A DNA stretch of 59,555 nt, taken from positions 1 through 59,555 of the IMG/VR virus record IMGVR_UViG_3300036770_007637; one strand, written 5' to 3'. The stretch is from a virus. The notes beneath the pieces were generated by a model, which was not told the DNA's origin, did no database searches, and was given only the letters and a program-made list of their open reading frames with translations. The position numbers were made by a program, and so were the translations under genes. Below are positions 1-8,956 of the stretch, piece after piece; positions within the stretch are counted from its first letter, which is position 1; each line of letters begins with the position of its first letter.

Positions 1-2910
1 ATAGGTATTGCTTTCGCGACCAAATGTTTCTAGCAAATTTTTGTCGCCCATGAACAGTATCAACTTGATGGGATCCACATCACCGCCCTTGAACGGCAGG
101 CTCACGCCCATGTGCAGGCCCGTTGACGAGTTGGTGTAGGCATCACCGGCACCATTGGCCCAGTCTATGATGCGACGCAGTTGCTCAATGGCTTCGGGTA
201 GTGGCATGGGAGGTGAAACAATCTCAAGACCATAATCATCTGAGTCGTCTGAATCCAGGCTGGAATCCGGTTCTATGATGTACTGTCCTTCGCGCCGGGC
301 AGCACCGTGATAGCCCGAACTCACACGCACAGGCATTCCGGTCACACGCTCCAGGCTGTTGCCGATGTCATTCCAGTCACGCTCGCCACCACTGCCACTG
401 CCATCAGTCCAGTAGGGCCAGTCCAGGCTGTATTCGTTGGAGACATCGTTCATGTAGTGCAGACCCTGTTGGTCTAACCAATCGGCTTCATCCAAGTCGC
501 CCATGTATGCATCGAAAAGTTCTTCTGACGCCATCTCGTACCAGGCTCCGCTGCGATCCCAGTCGCGTTCCACATCATCGCGGAACAGGCTCACTGCTTC
601 GGCTTCTATTTGTTCATCGGTGGCATCGTCATCAAGATTGGCACGGGCATCCTCGCGATAACCATCTTCGTTGTCAGGCCACACATTTTCTTCGGCCCAT
701 GACATGAAACGATCTTGGTCGAAATAGTCGTTGGCGAACTGCTCTCTGGCCCAGTCATAAAATTGTTCGGTGAGTTCTTGGCTCAGGCGATCAGCGGCCC
801 TGCGACCGATGGGATTGTCGCCGCCCTGGAAGAAGTCAATGATGTCCTGGATGCTGTACGCACGCTCGTCGGCGTCGAAGTCGGGCTCGCTCTCACCACC
901 ACCGTCGGGATCACTCTGTGTGTTGCGGAATATGAGCTCGGCTTCGAAGCCAGCACGGATACCTTCGGCTTCGGGACTTTTGAGGAACTTCTGGAACTCT
1001 GCGGGTGACATCTTGACTTCTAGGAGATCTTCGTCTTCGCCTGCCTTGACGCTTTCCAGTAGATTGGCCAGATTCTTCATCAGGAGATCGGGACGCCCTT
1101 GGCTGTCGGTCTGCAATCCTAGTTTGTTGGCTTCTTTGCCCAACTGTCCTGGCTTGATATCTACTGTGAGCGCTGTCTTGAAACGTGGATCCTTGGCTTG
1201 CTTCTTGGTGGGGATATAACCCGAAGCATTTTCACGCACATTCACGGGACCAGATATCACTACCGCGGCCTGATATCCATCACCAGCACGTTGCACTTGG
1301 TGCTCAGTCACACGCCATTGATCTTTGCTCATCTCTATGCTGCCGTGTCTCTGTTGTGCATTGGAGATCGCGGCGGCCAGTGCCTGTTCGTAGGCCTGTT
1401 CTATGGATGATCCACCGGCGGTACCTACTACCCTAGTGAGCTGTTGACCACGACCAAATATCTGTCGGCCTCCCACTGATGGAGACTGTCCACGTGCCAT
1501 GTCTCGCACGATGCCTTTGAGTTCTTCTTCTGCACCAGCACGGCTGAATATCTGTGGTGCGTTGTAGATCACGCGGCCTATGTTGTAAGCAGTGCTGGCT
1601 GGCGATTGTGCTTTTGCGGGTGCTTGACCCAGGGCCATAGCGCCAGCCAGAGCGGCGGCCCCTGCTGTTTTTTTCCAATTCTCTTCGAGATCCATTCCTT
1701 GGAACATCTCGGGTTCTTGATCGGCCCAGTGGCGCATGATTCGCCCGGCCATGGCATTGGCTGAATCTTCAAATGCGCTGCCTGTCTCGCCGGCGTCGTC
1801 AGGAAGATCCACTATCTCGTTCTGGCGAGCATGAGTCATCTCATGTGCCAGAGTACGCAGGATATCCACTATGTGCCGACCAGCCGTGGCCAGTTCTACC
1901 GTATGGCTGTCGGGATCATAACGACCAAATGTACCGTTGACTTGGCTCCATTGCGGATCTCTGCGCAGTCTGATGCGTGGCGGTTGTTCCATGCCCAGGA
2001 AGTCGCAACAGGATTTGGTGAATCGATCGATGATATCGCTCTGTGATTCCTGTTGTTCCTGTACGCTCTCGCCGCCATCTCCGCCATCTCCCCCGGCATC
2101 TCCGGTAGCGCCAGAGTCATTGTGATATCCAGGATAGAACCAGCCGCCGAAGGATCCATAAGTGAAACGCTTGCGAGATTTTTTCTTTTTCTTCTTGCGT
2201 TCTGCCAGACTCAGGCGTGCATCTTCGAGATCACTACGATGATCCCATAACTTCTTTATCAAGCCCTGGGTGCGCAACATCTTGAACGCTAGATTCTCAG
2301 GTCCGAACTCGCCACCTTCATCTAGACCGGCCTGGCGATATCGTTTGATAGTGTCTGTTATGTTCTTTATTTTATCTAGGTCATCGCTACGTAGTGCAAG
2401 CTCAATCAGATCTCTGAGTTTTTCGTATTTGGCCTTAGTAGATTTCTCGTCGAGATTACCGCGACGTTGCACAGGTATGCGTGTCCAGTCATCATTCCGG
2501 ATGCTGTATTCGCCTAGGCTGCGCACAGGCTTGTTGGCGTCTTGGACGTAGAGCTCGACGTCATAGCCTCTGACTTTGATGTCGTGTTGATCGTTGTACT
2601 GATATTTCTTAGCGTTGAACAGCTCTTGATAGACTTGGTCGGGATTGAGCTTGCTGAAATCTACTATGAGATGGAGATCTATGTCAGAATGTGGAGTGTA
2701 GCTGTAAGCGGCATTAGAGCCACTCACAGTGATGTCTTCTATGGCTAGGTCATCTATGCCCAGGAATTCGCGGAAATCGTCGGCGATACGGAGCAGGGCC
2801 TCTCGCACTTCGGGACGCATTCGGTCGCGTTCCCAAAGGCGAGGATTGAGATCAGAGTGGAACTTTACCGCGTCGGACAGGCGGTAGCTGTCTAATTCAT
2901 AGATGTCCAT
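1..2910 (-). CDS. Large multidomain protein, partial: nucleotidyltransferase + HExxH peptidase + amidoligase-like
   Basis: Open for 970 codons from the ATG at 2910 and runs off the left edge, so the C-terminus is missing. Three regions can be seen. Residues about 59-79 carry a GSxxxY...SDIDLHL pattern typical of the polymerase-beta nucleotidyltransferase fold. Around residue 354 there is HEMTHARQ, a zinc metallopeptidase HExxH signature. From about 653 (GFEAEL) through DSSL and GLEIVSPP (about 893) to TGLHMGVS (about 930) the sequence matches the order of motifs in amidoligase (COOH-NH2 ligase) domains. A Gly/Asp-rich linker and a short Ala-rich stretch separate the first two parts. The gene starts in the loop of an 8-bp hairpin behind a late promoter word. 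Domain calls rest on motifs only; substrate and virion location are unknown. Confidence 0.75.
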   Translation of the reverse strand, partial: MDIYELDSYRLSDAVKFHSDLNPRLWERDRMRPEVREALLRIADDFREFLGIDDLAIEDITVSGSNAAYSYTPHSDIDLHLIVDFSKLNPDQVYQELFNAKKYQYNDQHDIKVRGYDVELYVQDANKPVRSLGEYSIRNDDWTRIPVQRRGNLDEKSTKAKYEKLRDLIELALRSDDLDKIKNITDTIKRYRQAGLDEGGEFGPENLAFKMLRTQGLIKKLWDHRSDLEDARLSLAERKKKKKKSRKRFTYGSFGGWFYPGYHNDSGATGDAGGDGGDGGESVQEQQESQSDIIDRFTKSCCDFLGMEQPPRIRLRRDPQWSQVNGTFGRYDPDSHTVELATAGRHIVDILRTLAHEMTHARQNEIVDLPDDAGETGSAFEDSANAMAGRIMRHWADQEPEMFQGMDLEENWKKTAGAAALAGAMALGQAPAKAQSPASTAYNIGRVIYNAPQIFSRAGAEEELKGIVRDMARGQSPSVGGRQIFGRGQQLTRVVGTAGGSSIEQAYEQALAAAISNAQQRHGSIEMSKDQWRVTEHQVQRAGDGYQAAVVISGPVNVRENASGYIPTKKQAKDPRFKTALTVDIKPGQLGKEANKLGLQTDSQGRPDLLMKNLANLLESVKAGEDEDLLEVKMSPAEFQKFLKSPEAEGIRAGFEAELIFRNTQSDPDGGGESEPDFDADERAYSIQDIIDFFQGGDNPIGRRAADRLSQELTEQFYDWAREQFANDYFDQDRFMSWAEENVWPDNEDGYREDARANLDDDATDEQIEAEAVSLFRDDVERDWDRSGAWYEMASEELFDAYMGDLDEADWLDQQGLHYMNDVSNEYSLDWPYWTDGSGSGGERDWNDIGNSLERVTGMPVRVSSGYHGAARREGQYIIEPDSSLDSDDSDDYGLEIVSPPMPLPEAIEQLRRIIDWANGAGDAYTNSSTGLHMGVSLPFKGGDVDPIKLILFMGDKNLLETFGRESNTY

Positions 2911-2921
2911 GGTACATCTAT
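2899..2921 (-). promoter_or_regulatory. Start-codon hairpin at the large multidomain gene
   Basis: Perfect 8-bp inverted repeat, ATAGATGT and ACATCTAT, with a 7-nt loop that holds the ATG at 2910. The late promoter word lies directly upstream, so late RNA would start inside or after the upstream arm and could not form the full stem. Confidence 0.6.
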
Positions 2922-2929
2922 TTATTTAG
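2919..2929 (-). promoter_or_regulatory. Putative T4-type late promoter (CTAAATAAATA)
   Basis: Two overlapping TAAATA words 9-13 nt before the ATG at 2910. They also contain the stop codon of the preceding gene, so part of the match could be chance. Confidence 0.45.
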
Positions 2930-3824
2930 AACTTGCTTTGGCCTTTTTCGCTTTGGGTGCAGTTTGTGCCACTACTTTGGCCGTGGGCTTGGTAGTTTCG
3001 GCGATGATCTTGGTACTCACAGGTGCCGGGGCTGGTTGTTCTGCGGCGGGTAATTGTCCAGTGCGTTCCATCTCTGCTTTCAAGTCCTGGTAGAGCTTGG
3101 GCTGTACAGCATAGTCAAACACATAGGTACCTGTGTGCTTGAGCAACACACGCTTGTCTACCCACACCTCACCACCGAAATCACGCCAGTTTTCACAGAA
3201 AGTCCAGTCTTCACTGTAATAGCGATTTTCACGCACAGCAGTATCGAAATAGGTCTTCATATGAGGATCGAGTTCTTTGGGCAGGCCGATATCATTAGCG
3301 AATGTCTTCACGGCCGGATGGCGGGCCAGTTTCTCAAACACATGGCGCTTGATCAACATGAAACCCGTGCCTGTTTTCGAAACTTCTTGCAGATTGCCTT
3401 CTTCTTTGGCGCCATCAAACCCATTCACTACCCATTTCACGGGCATGGTCTTCATGGGATACAAGCCGCCGATGACATCTTTGTCTGCGTTGAGCAAGAC
3501 CAAGAGATGCCAGGGTTCCCAACCGATGTCAGCATCCACGAACATCAAGTGTGTGCTCTGCGGAGTGTTCAGGAATTTAGCTACCAATGTGTTGCGAGCA
3601 CGGCTGATCAATGATTCATTGGTCATGGTCTCGATGGTCCAATCCAAACCCAGCTGTCGGCAGGTGTTTGACCATTTGATGTAGCTCATAAAAGTGCTTT
3701 CAGTGAGCATACCACCATAGCAGGGCATGCAGATATGCACACGCTGTTGTCGCAGATAGTCCACGTTTACTTGGATCTGCATCTGTCCGGGCTGTGCTTG
3801 TTGTTCGGGTTGCTGTTCGGGCAT
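2922..3824 (-). CDS. Glycosyltransferase-like (GT-A) protein
   Basis: 300 residues. After a Gln/Pro-rich N-terminus (about 1-18) comes a GT-A type fold: 'VHICMPCYGG', then an SRARNTLV stretch and a FVDADIGW segment whose DAD fits the metal- and sugar-nucleotide-binding DxD motif. Then comes GGLYPMK, as in GT2-like proteins of T4-like marine phages. The C-terminal 40 residues are Ala/Lys/Pro-rich. The likely role is sugar transfer to a virion or cell-surface target, but the acceptor cannot be told. Its ribosome binding site (AAAGGA) lies in the outer stem of the structure at 3831-3893. Confidence 0.7.
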   Translation of the reverse strand: MPEQQPEQQAQPGQMQIQVNVDYLRQQRVHICMPCYGGMLTESTFMSYIKWSNTCRQLGLDWTIETMTNESLISRARNTLVAKFLNTPQSTHLMFVDADIGWEPWHLLVLLNADKDVIGGLYPMKTMPVKWVVNGFDGAKEEGNLQEVSKTGTGFMLIKRHVFEKLARHPAVKTFANDIGLPKELDPHMKTYFDTAVRENRYYSEDWTFCENWRDFGGEVWVDKRVLLKHTGTYVFDYAVQPKLYQDLKAEMERTGQLPAAEQPAPAPVSTKIIAETTKPTAKVVAQTAPKAKKAKASSK

Positions 3825-3830
3825 TGGATT

Positions 3831-3893
3831 TCCTTTGAAATAATATGCGTATATTTACGCCTGCTACGATTGTAGCAGTATTATTTCAAAGGA
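3831..3893 (-). promoter_or_regulatory. Three-way-junction RNA element with embedded late promoter
   Basis: Outer stem of 15 bp (3831-3845 with 3879-3893) encloses two hairpins: 3847-3860 (5 bp, 4-nt loop) and 3861-3878 (7 bp, 4-nt loop). All pairs are Watson-Crick. The minus-strand downstream arm contains the Shine-Dalgarno AAAGGA of the 3824 gene; the upstream arm contains the stop codon of the 5023 gene. A GTAAATA late promoter word sits in the inner hairpin, and its +1 would fall at about 3846, leaving the Shine-Dalgarno unpaired in late RNA. Confidence 0.85.
3852..3858 (-). promoter_or_regulatory. Putative late promoter GTAAATA inside the three-way junction
   Basis: GTAAATA on the minus strand. 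Five nt after the word would place +1 at about 3846, the unpaired base between the inner hairpin and the outer stem. Confidence 0.6.
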
Positions 3894-5023
3894 TCAACGA
3901 TCGTGTTCCAGTTAGAACGATTGTGTATCAGTCGCAAACCGCCCTGATCGAATCGCAGTCTGTAGCCCATCATCTGCAGTTCGTTACGCAGATCGCGAGC
4001 TTGTGCTGTGGGATCAGTTATAGAAGTGTTTTTGGCTATGTCCAGGATCTGATTGGCGATACCAGTAGCTTTGTCGAGATCAGGAGGCGCTTGTCGATCT
4101 GCAGGAAATTGTAGCACATCTGCTTCGTCGATATAGTCAGGATTTTCTTTGATCTGAGAAAGATCGATCTCTCGGCCCTTGGCTATGGGTCTGCGCCCTT
4201 GTTTGGCCATAAATCGTTCGTATTGTGCCAAGGCATCGACCATGCTCTTGACTACTCCACCTTGATACAGAGTGTACTGCAAACCAGAATAATTCTTGTT
4301 CTTGACCATGTCAACCATGGCGGCAAATTTGCGAGCTAGATTAGAAACTAGACTGGCTTCATCCCAGGTACCCATACCACCATCGGGCACTATCTGATGT
4401 CCTGCGTCCGGGTCATTGACTAATACAGCTTCTTCCACGGGTTTGCTGATGGTTTCATCGAACATGGCCACGATCTTGGCCGCGGCAGCATCATTACCTG
4501 CAGTGGAAGGATACAGCGTTTTGATCAACGCAATTTTTTGTTCGGGTTCCATCTCCGGCCATTTGGCGCGGATTTCAGTGGCTGAAGTCATGCCAGGCCC
4601 AAATGTGGCCACGGGCAGATAAGCTATGTAGGCATGTTTGTCAAATGTTTCGCGACCTGTTCTCTTGTAGGGCTGTAGATATGAAGCCGAGCCATCTTTT
4701 TTCACACCACCTGGGCGAGGTTGTGTGTCGCGGTCTTTTTCACTACGGACAAAGATCAACTGTGTATCTTTGGGATCGTACATCTGTGTGATCTCTTCGG
4801 CACGGAATGGTGATTTTACTTGTATGAATCTGTTGCCCGGTACACCTGCGGCCTGTGCCAGGGTCTTTTTTAGTTTGAAAGGAAAAGGTCTCGCGCTGGT
4901 ATCAGCAGTGGCAGCTACAAACACATCAGCTGATGGAAATGCTTCTCGAGCGGCATTATATAATGCCAAATGCCCTGCATGGAAAGGGTGGAAACCACCT
5001 GGCATGATCACTAATTTTTTCAT
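3881..5023 (-). CDS. Cytidylyltransferase-like nucleotidyltransferase with long C-terminal extension
   Basis: 380 residues. The N-terminus 'MPGGFHPFHAGH' (from residue 8) has the HxGH nucleotide-binding motif of the adenylyl/cytidylyl-transferase superfamily. A second motif, TSATEIR (about residues 151-157), matches the ISSTxxR position of that family. The first roughly 190 residues make the enzyme domain; the remaining 190, with TLYQGG and LAQYERFMAKQGRRP stretches, match nothing I recognise. The substrate (NMN, FMN, sugar or lipid head group) cannot be told from motifs. It shares the neighbourhood with other virion-region enzymes. The late promoter word is placed so that +1 would be the A of the ATG. 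Confidence 0.75.
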   Translation of the reverse strand: MKKLVIMPGGFHPFHAGHLALYNAAREAFPSADVFVAATADTSARPFPFKLKKTLAQAAGVPGNRFIQVKSPFRAEEITQMYDPKDTQLIFVRSEKDRDTQPRPGGVKKDGSASYLQPYKRTGRETFDKHAYIAYLPVATFGPGMTSATEIRAKWPEMEPEQKIALIKTLYPSTAGNDAAAAKIVAMFDETISKPVEEAVLVNDPDAGHQIVPDGGMGTWDEASLVSNLARKFAAMVDMVKNKNYSGLQYTLYQGGVVKSMVDALAQYERFMAKQGRRPIAKGREIDLSQIKENPDYIDEADVLQFPADRQAPPDLDKATGIANQILDIAKNTSITDPTAQARDLRNELQMMGYRLRFDQGGLRLIHNRSNWNTIVDPLK

Positions 5024-5028
5024 ACCAG

Positions 5029-5035
5029 TATTTAT
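5029..5035 (-). promoter_or_regulatory. Putative late promoter ATAAATA, leaderless spacing
   Basis: CATAAATA followed by five bases (CTGGT) and then the ATG at 5023. With T4 late spacing +1 is the A of the ATG. Confidence 0.55.
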
Positions 5036-5039
5036 GGGG

Positions 5040-5477
5040 TCACATGTTTTCCAACAGCCAGAGATACACTGGGCAGGTGAATTTCAATTGTACACGCCCA
5101 TTGCATCCCATATGCCCATAAAACTTGTGTATCGATTGGGATACTTCGGTTCCATTACCATCGTGTATGTATTGAGAAAGATCGATCATCAGATGATCAA
5201 TATTGATTTCGTCTATGGTGATATTTTTTACATCGATGATAGTATCTTCGATGATGTTTCCTTGCTCATCGAGTTTGGTATCTTGCTGTGTTTTCCCTTT
5301 CATCACGATGTAAAGGCAATGCTCAGCGTCATCCTCATTGAATTCGTGCAATATATGATGTGTACCGGGTGAAACCGTGCTGTCGAAAAACTTGAAATTA
5401 TCTAGACGTAATTCTATACCTACATTATGATTTTTAGAGGTGTTGATGACGTCCAGGCTGATCCGCACTTTTTTCAT
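5040..5477 (-). CDS. Uncharacterised phage protein, beta-rich
   Basis: 145 residues from MKKVRISLDV. I chose the ATG at 5477 because earlier in-frame starts lie inside the preceding gene, which ends at 5483. The sequence alternates hydrophobic and charged residues (IELRLDNFKFF; TIIDVKNITIDEINIDHLMIDL) as in small beta-sandwich proteins, and ends VYLWLLENM. It follows two other small virion-type genes with a 5-base gap and is probably co-expressed with them. No function is assigned. Confidence 0.75.
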   Translation of the reverse strand: MKKVRISLDVINTSKNHNVGIELRLDNFKFFDSTVSPGTHHILHEFNEDDAEHCLYIVMKGKTQQDTKLDEQGNIIEDTIIDVKNITIDEINIDHLMIDLSQYIHDGNGTEVSQSIHKFYGHMGCNGRVQLKFTCPVYLWLLENM

Positions 5478-5482
5478 TGCTA

Positions 5483-5854
5483 TCAGTAAGTAAGAGTGAC
5501 TAAAGTTATAGTACCGCCCACGAATCCTGCGACCTGGGCTCGCAACCAAGTGAAGTTGCCTTTTAGAGTCTGGCTGAAATCACCGGTTTGTGGAGTAGAT
5601 CCATCGCCATACGAATAAACATCAAACCATTGACTGTCTGTTTGAGGATCTGCATCCAGTGTACCCTGGATAGTGATCGTGCCAACAAATCCACTCAGCT
5701 GGAATCGTATAGATTGGGTGCTACTGCGTCTGCGGTAATAACCCACACCTTTTTGTTGATCGCCATCAAAAGCCGTGTCGGAGCTGCCGTCGTAATTGCC
5801 CGATGGTGTGCCATATACTGTCAGTGGTAGCAGTACTAAATTTTCTGTTCTCAT
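5483..5854 (-). CDS. Probable virion structural protein
   Basis: 123 residues, rich in Thr, Gly, Ser and aromatic residues, with alternating beta-type segments (SIRFQLSGFVGTITIQGTLD; FTWLRAQVAGFVGGTITLVTLTY). This composition is typical of phage fibre or baseplate accessory proteins and jelly-roll-like domains. The start overlaps the stop of the 54-residue gene upstream (ATGA), so the two are translationally coupled. The structural role is inferred from composition and position only. Confidence 0.7.
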   Translation of the reverse strand: MRTENLVLLPLTVYGTPSGNYDGSSDTAFDGDQQKGVGYYRRRSSTQSIRFQLSGFVGTITIQGTLDADPQTDSQWFDVYSYGDGSTPQTGDFSQTLKGNFTWLRAQVAGFVGGTITLVTLTY

Positions 5855-6015
5855 TCTGTAGCTATCTCGACCAGCACATTTGTACCTGCCAATTCTTGTA
5901 CCACTGCTTCCAAGCTGGCCACGGTTTCAGGGCTCATGATCGGCTGGACTGATTCCGAGTCCTTGAGCAATTTGCTGACTTTGATCACAAACAGTTCTTC
6001 GTGTAATTTTGCCAT
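5851..6015 (-). CDS. Small phage protein (54 aa)
   Basis: MAKLHEELFVIKVSKLLKD... ends VLVEIATE. It is acidic and probably helical. Support comes from its position: it has a late promoter word before its ATG and an ATGA overlap with the next gene. Function unknown. Confidence 0.7.
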   Translation of the reverse strand: MAKLHEELFVIKVSKLLKDSESVQPIMSPETVASLEAVVQELAGTNVLVEIATE

Positions 6016-6021
6016 AGTGAG

Positions 6022-6729
6022 TTATTTATGGTGTTTTATGGTCACTGTCTTCCTAATAGGACGAGGTAAGATCAGTGCTAACATCAGCTCGATCCTGTCG
6101 TCATCGTGATCTATGAAAAAGTTTTCTCGTACATAGTGCCAACGATCGTTGCTGATCCAATCCTGCAGGCTAGGACTCAATCTGACGTCCTCTTGGTTGG
6201 CCAGGAATTTACGCAAGGAATCGGCCTGAGATTCCGAAGGTTTCCAGGATCTCAGATAGCTCCTGCGACTATGCACACTTTTCTTGACCAGCACAGTATC
6301 TCGTTCTTGATCCACTACCGCACGGCGTAATTCCACAGGTGTGAGATAAGGCAATGTCTCTACTCTGCGCAGGAAACTCAGTTCATTGGAATACACATAA
6401 GCCCAGTCCTGGCTGAACCAGATTTTATAGCCAGATTCTTGTTGCAGGAAGTCCAACAATGCATGGCAGTTTTCGCGTACTTCTGGCGTTATCTCTCGCT
6501 GATGGCTGCGCCAGCTACCTCCAAAGTTCCTACTACCAAGCTGTCCTCTCCAGCTCTGTCGATGATCCAGTTCCATGTCTATGGCAGCATGGCTCTTGGA
6601 TCTCAACACACTGATTTCTGCCTGCTTGATACACAACACAAAATCATACTGGTCGTAGAAAGGCCGGTCCTTGGAAACCAGCTTTATGTTGAGCAGGCGT
6701 CTAGCCGACGACGACATATCCATTTTCAT
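6022..6729 (-). CDS. Uncharacterised phage protein
   Basis: 235 residues from MKMDMSSSARRLLNIK; the downstream Met at residue 3 or 5 is also possible. It overlaps the end of the ClpA gene by 29 bases. The protein is rich in Arg, Trp and aromatic residues (QSWRGQLGSRNFGGSWRSH; CHALLDFLQQESGYKIWFSQDWAYVYSNEL) and contains a central 'YLTPVELRRAVV' helix. No family recognised. The coupling to clpA suggests joint expression, not necessarily joint function. Confidence 0.75.
   Translation of the reverse strand: MKMDMSSSARRLLNIKLVSKDRPFYDQYDFVLCIKQAEISVLRSKSHAAIDMELDHRQSWRGQLGSRNFGGSWRSHQREITPEVRENCHALLDFLQQESGYKIWFSQDWAYVYSNELSFLRRVETLPYLTPVELRRAVVDQERDTVLVKKSVHSRRSYLRSWKPSESQADSLRKFLANQEDVRLSPSLQDWISNDRWHYVRENFFIDHDDDRIELMLALILPRPIRKTVTIKHHK
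6023..6030 (-). promoter_or_regulatory. Putative late promoter CATAAATA
   Basis: Ends seven bases before the ATG at 6015, predicting a leader of about two bases. A 5-bp repeat (CCATA/TATGG) surrounds it. It includes the stop codon of the 6022 gene. Confidence 0.4.
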
Positions 6730-8956
6730 CTACGCTGCCTGTGTGAGATTTAGCATGATCGAACGTGATAGAATCCTGTTTCCAACCTACGGTAAGAGTG
6801 CAGTCTCGGAGATTTTCAAACAGGATCTTCTTGCTGAGAGGAATCTTGATCAGCTCGTCGATCTTGCGGCTCAATGGTCGAGCGCCCATCTTGGGGTCAT
6901 AGCCCACTTCTGCTAGATGATCGATCAAGGCTTCGGTGAGATTCAAGGTAATGTTTTTCTCCGTCAAACTGTGCTTGAGCTCGTCTACGAATTTCACTAC
7001 CACTTTCTTGATCGATAATTTGTCTAAGCGATTGAACTTGCAGATCATGTCAAGACGATTGCGTAGTTCGGGCTTGAAATAATCTTTCACTGCACGATCT
7101 TCTTCGCCGGATTTTTCCAGGGTCTGACCAAATCCGATATTGTTGTTTTCATTGTCTCTGGCGCCCAAGTTAGAAGTCATGATGATGATACAGTTTTTGA
7201 CGTCTACTTTCTTGCCATTGCTTCCAGTGATAGTACCTTCGTCCATCATCTGCAGGAAGATATTGGCCACGTCAGGGTGTGCTTTTTCCACTTCGTCGAA
7301 CAGCAACACAGAGAACGGATGTTTAGACAAGTCATTGATCAACTTGCCGCCGCCCAGCTGGCTATCATCATATCCGACAAATCCCGGAGGGGCACCAAGC
7401 AACGAGCTGACCGTATGCCGATCCTGATATTCACTCATGTCATATCGCAACAGGGTCATGTCCAGGTTCTGGGCCAACAGCTTGGCCAGCTCAGTCTTAC
7501 CTGTACCAGTGGGTCCAAGGAACAAGAAACAGCCCACAGGGCGTTTTTGGCTAGCGATACCAGCATAGTTCACATAGATGCGTTCTAATACCTGGTCCAC
7601 CACTTGATCCTGACCATAGAGTCGTTGCTTGATGTTTGATTCCAGTTCTACTACTTTTTGGTTTACGTCGTTTTTCACGCGGTCTGCAGGAATGTTTGCC
7701 ACTCGGCCTACCTGATCCTGGATCATTTCAGCAGTGATCACCGCGCCTTCGAGATCTTTCACACGCTCACGTGCGCAGGCAGCGTCAACGAGATCGATGC
7801 TCTTGTCGGGATTTTTCTTGTCATGTAGATATCTCGTGGCCAAGTCTACTGCACGGGTGATGGCATCGGTTTCGATCTTCACACCATGGAAAGTTTCCAA
7901 TCGAGGTTGCAGTCCTGTGAGGATGCGGATAGTGGTATCATGATCGGGTTCGTCAATGCTCACACGATAGAATCTGCGCATCAGGGCACGATCTTTTTCA
8001 AAGCTCTCGTAGTACTCTTCCCATGTGGTACTAGCGATGACCTTGAGCAGGCCTTTGGTAATAGCGGGCTTGATCATGTTGGCAAAATCTAAACTAGAAC
8101 TAGAACCTGCACCAGCACCACGCATGGTATGTGCTTCGTCAATAAACAAGATCACTTTCTTTTTCTGCTCCAGTGCCATGATCACGGCCTTGAGTTTTTC
8201 TTCGAATTCGCCACGATACTTTGATCCTGCTAACAGGCTACCTATCTCCAGGCTCCATACTTCATGTTCTTTCAAGAACTCCGGCACATTGCCTTGATGG
8301 ATCATGGTAGCCAGGCCTTCGGCGATGGCAGTCTTGCCCACGCCTGGATCGCCCACCATGAGCACGTTTGATTTGAACTTTTTAGCTAGTACTGTGATGA
8401 TCTCGTTGAGCTCGGTGCCACGACCGATCAAGGGTTCTAGTTTGTCTGTCCTGGCTTTCTCGCTGAGGTTGATACAGTGTTCTTCCAAGATCTCGTCAGC
8501 CTGTTCATCGCTGATCATGCCACCTTTATTAGAATAATGTTCTTGCCAGAACTCTACGAATGTTTTCTTATCCAGTCCATATTTCAGCATGAAGTAATGG
8601 GCATGGCTGTTGCTTTCGTTCATGATAGCCAACCAAAGATCTACTGTGGTCACAGAACGACGACCGGTAAACAAGACCTGCGTGAGCGCACGATTGAATA
8701 CACGTTCCAAGGCATTGGTCTTTTTGGGTTCTACATCCTTGTCCATGTTGAGGCTCACGATGCTGTCGATATAGGATTCGATATCATTTTCTAATCCGTC
8801 TACCATCACACCAAATTTTGCCAGGACCGTATTGAAAGGTGCGTGCCGCACCAAGGCCAGAGCTAAGTGCTCCAGGGTAATATATTCATGTTTTTTAGCT
8901 CTAGCAATCTTCTGTGCATTGGCCAAGATATGTTCGATCTCAGGATTCTGTTGCAT
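6701..8956 (-). CDS. clpA: ClpA-type AAA+ unfoldase
   Basis: 751 residues, close to bacterial ClpA in length and layout. Residues 1-140 form a Clp N-domain. The first AAA module has Walker A GDPGVGKT (202-209) and Walker B FIDEAH (271-276). The second has GPTGTGKT (481-488) and LLFDEVEKAH. A loop with IGF (607-609) fits the ClpP-docking tripeptide. No ClpP gene is seen here, so it would need host ClpP or act alone as a disaggregase. The long middle coiled-coil domain of ClpB is absent. The family unfolds tagged proteins with ATP in the cytoplasm. The start overlaps the peptide deformylase stop by 17 bases. Confidence 0.93.
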   Translation of the reverse strand: MQQNPEIEHILANAQKIARAKKHEYITLEHLALALVRHAPFNTVLAKFGVMVDGLENDIESYIDSIVSLNMDKDVEPKKTNALERVFNRALTQVLFTGRRSVTTVDLWLAIMNESNSHAHYFMLKYGLDKKTFVEFWQEHYSNKGGMISDEQADEILEEHCINLSEKARTDKLEPLIGRGTELNEIITVLAKKFKSNVLMVGDPGVGKTAIAEGLATMIHQGNVPEFLKEHEVWSLEIGSLLAGSKYRGEFEEKLKAVIMALEQKKKVILFIDEAHTMRGAGAGSSSSLDFANMIKPAITKGLLKVIASTTWEEYYESFEKDRALMRRFYRVSIDEPDHDTTIRILTGLQPRLETFHGVKIETDAITRAVDLATRYLHDKKNPDKSIDLVDAACARERVKDLEGAVITAEMIQDQVGRVANIPADRVKNDVNQKVVELESNIKQRLYGQDQVVDQVLERIYVNYAGIASQKRPVGCFLFLGPTGTGKTELAKLLAQNLDMTLLRYDMSEYQDRHTVSSLLGAPPGFVGYDDSQLGGGKLINDLSKHPFSVLLFDEVEKAHPDVANIFLQMMDEGTITGSNGKKVDVKNCIIIMTSNLGARDNENNNIGFGQTLEKSGEEDRAVKDYFKPELRNRLDMICKFNRLDKLSIKKVVVKFVDELKHSLTEKNITLNLTEALIDHLAEVGYDPKMGARPLSRKIDELIKIPLSKKILFENLRDCTLTVGWKQDSITFDHAKSHTGSVDENGYVVVG

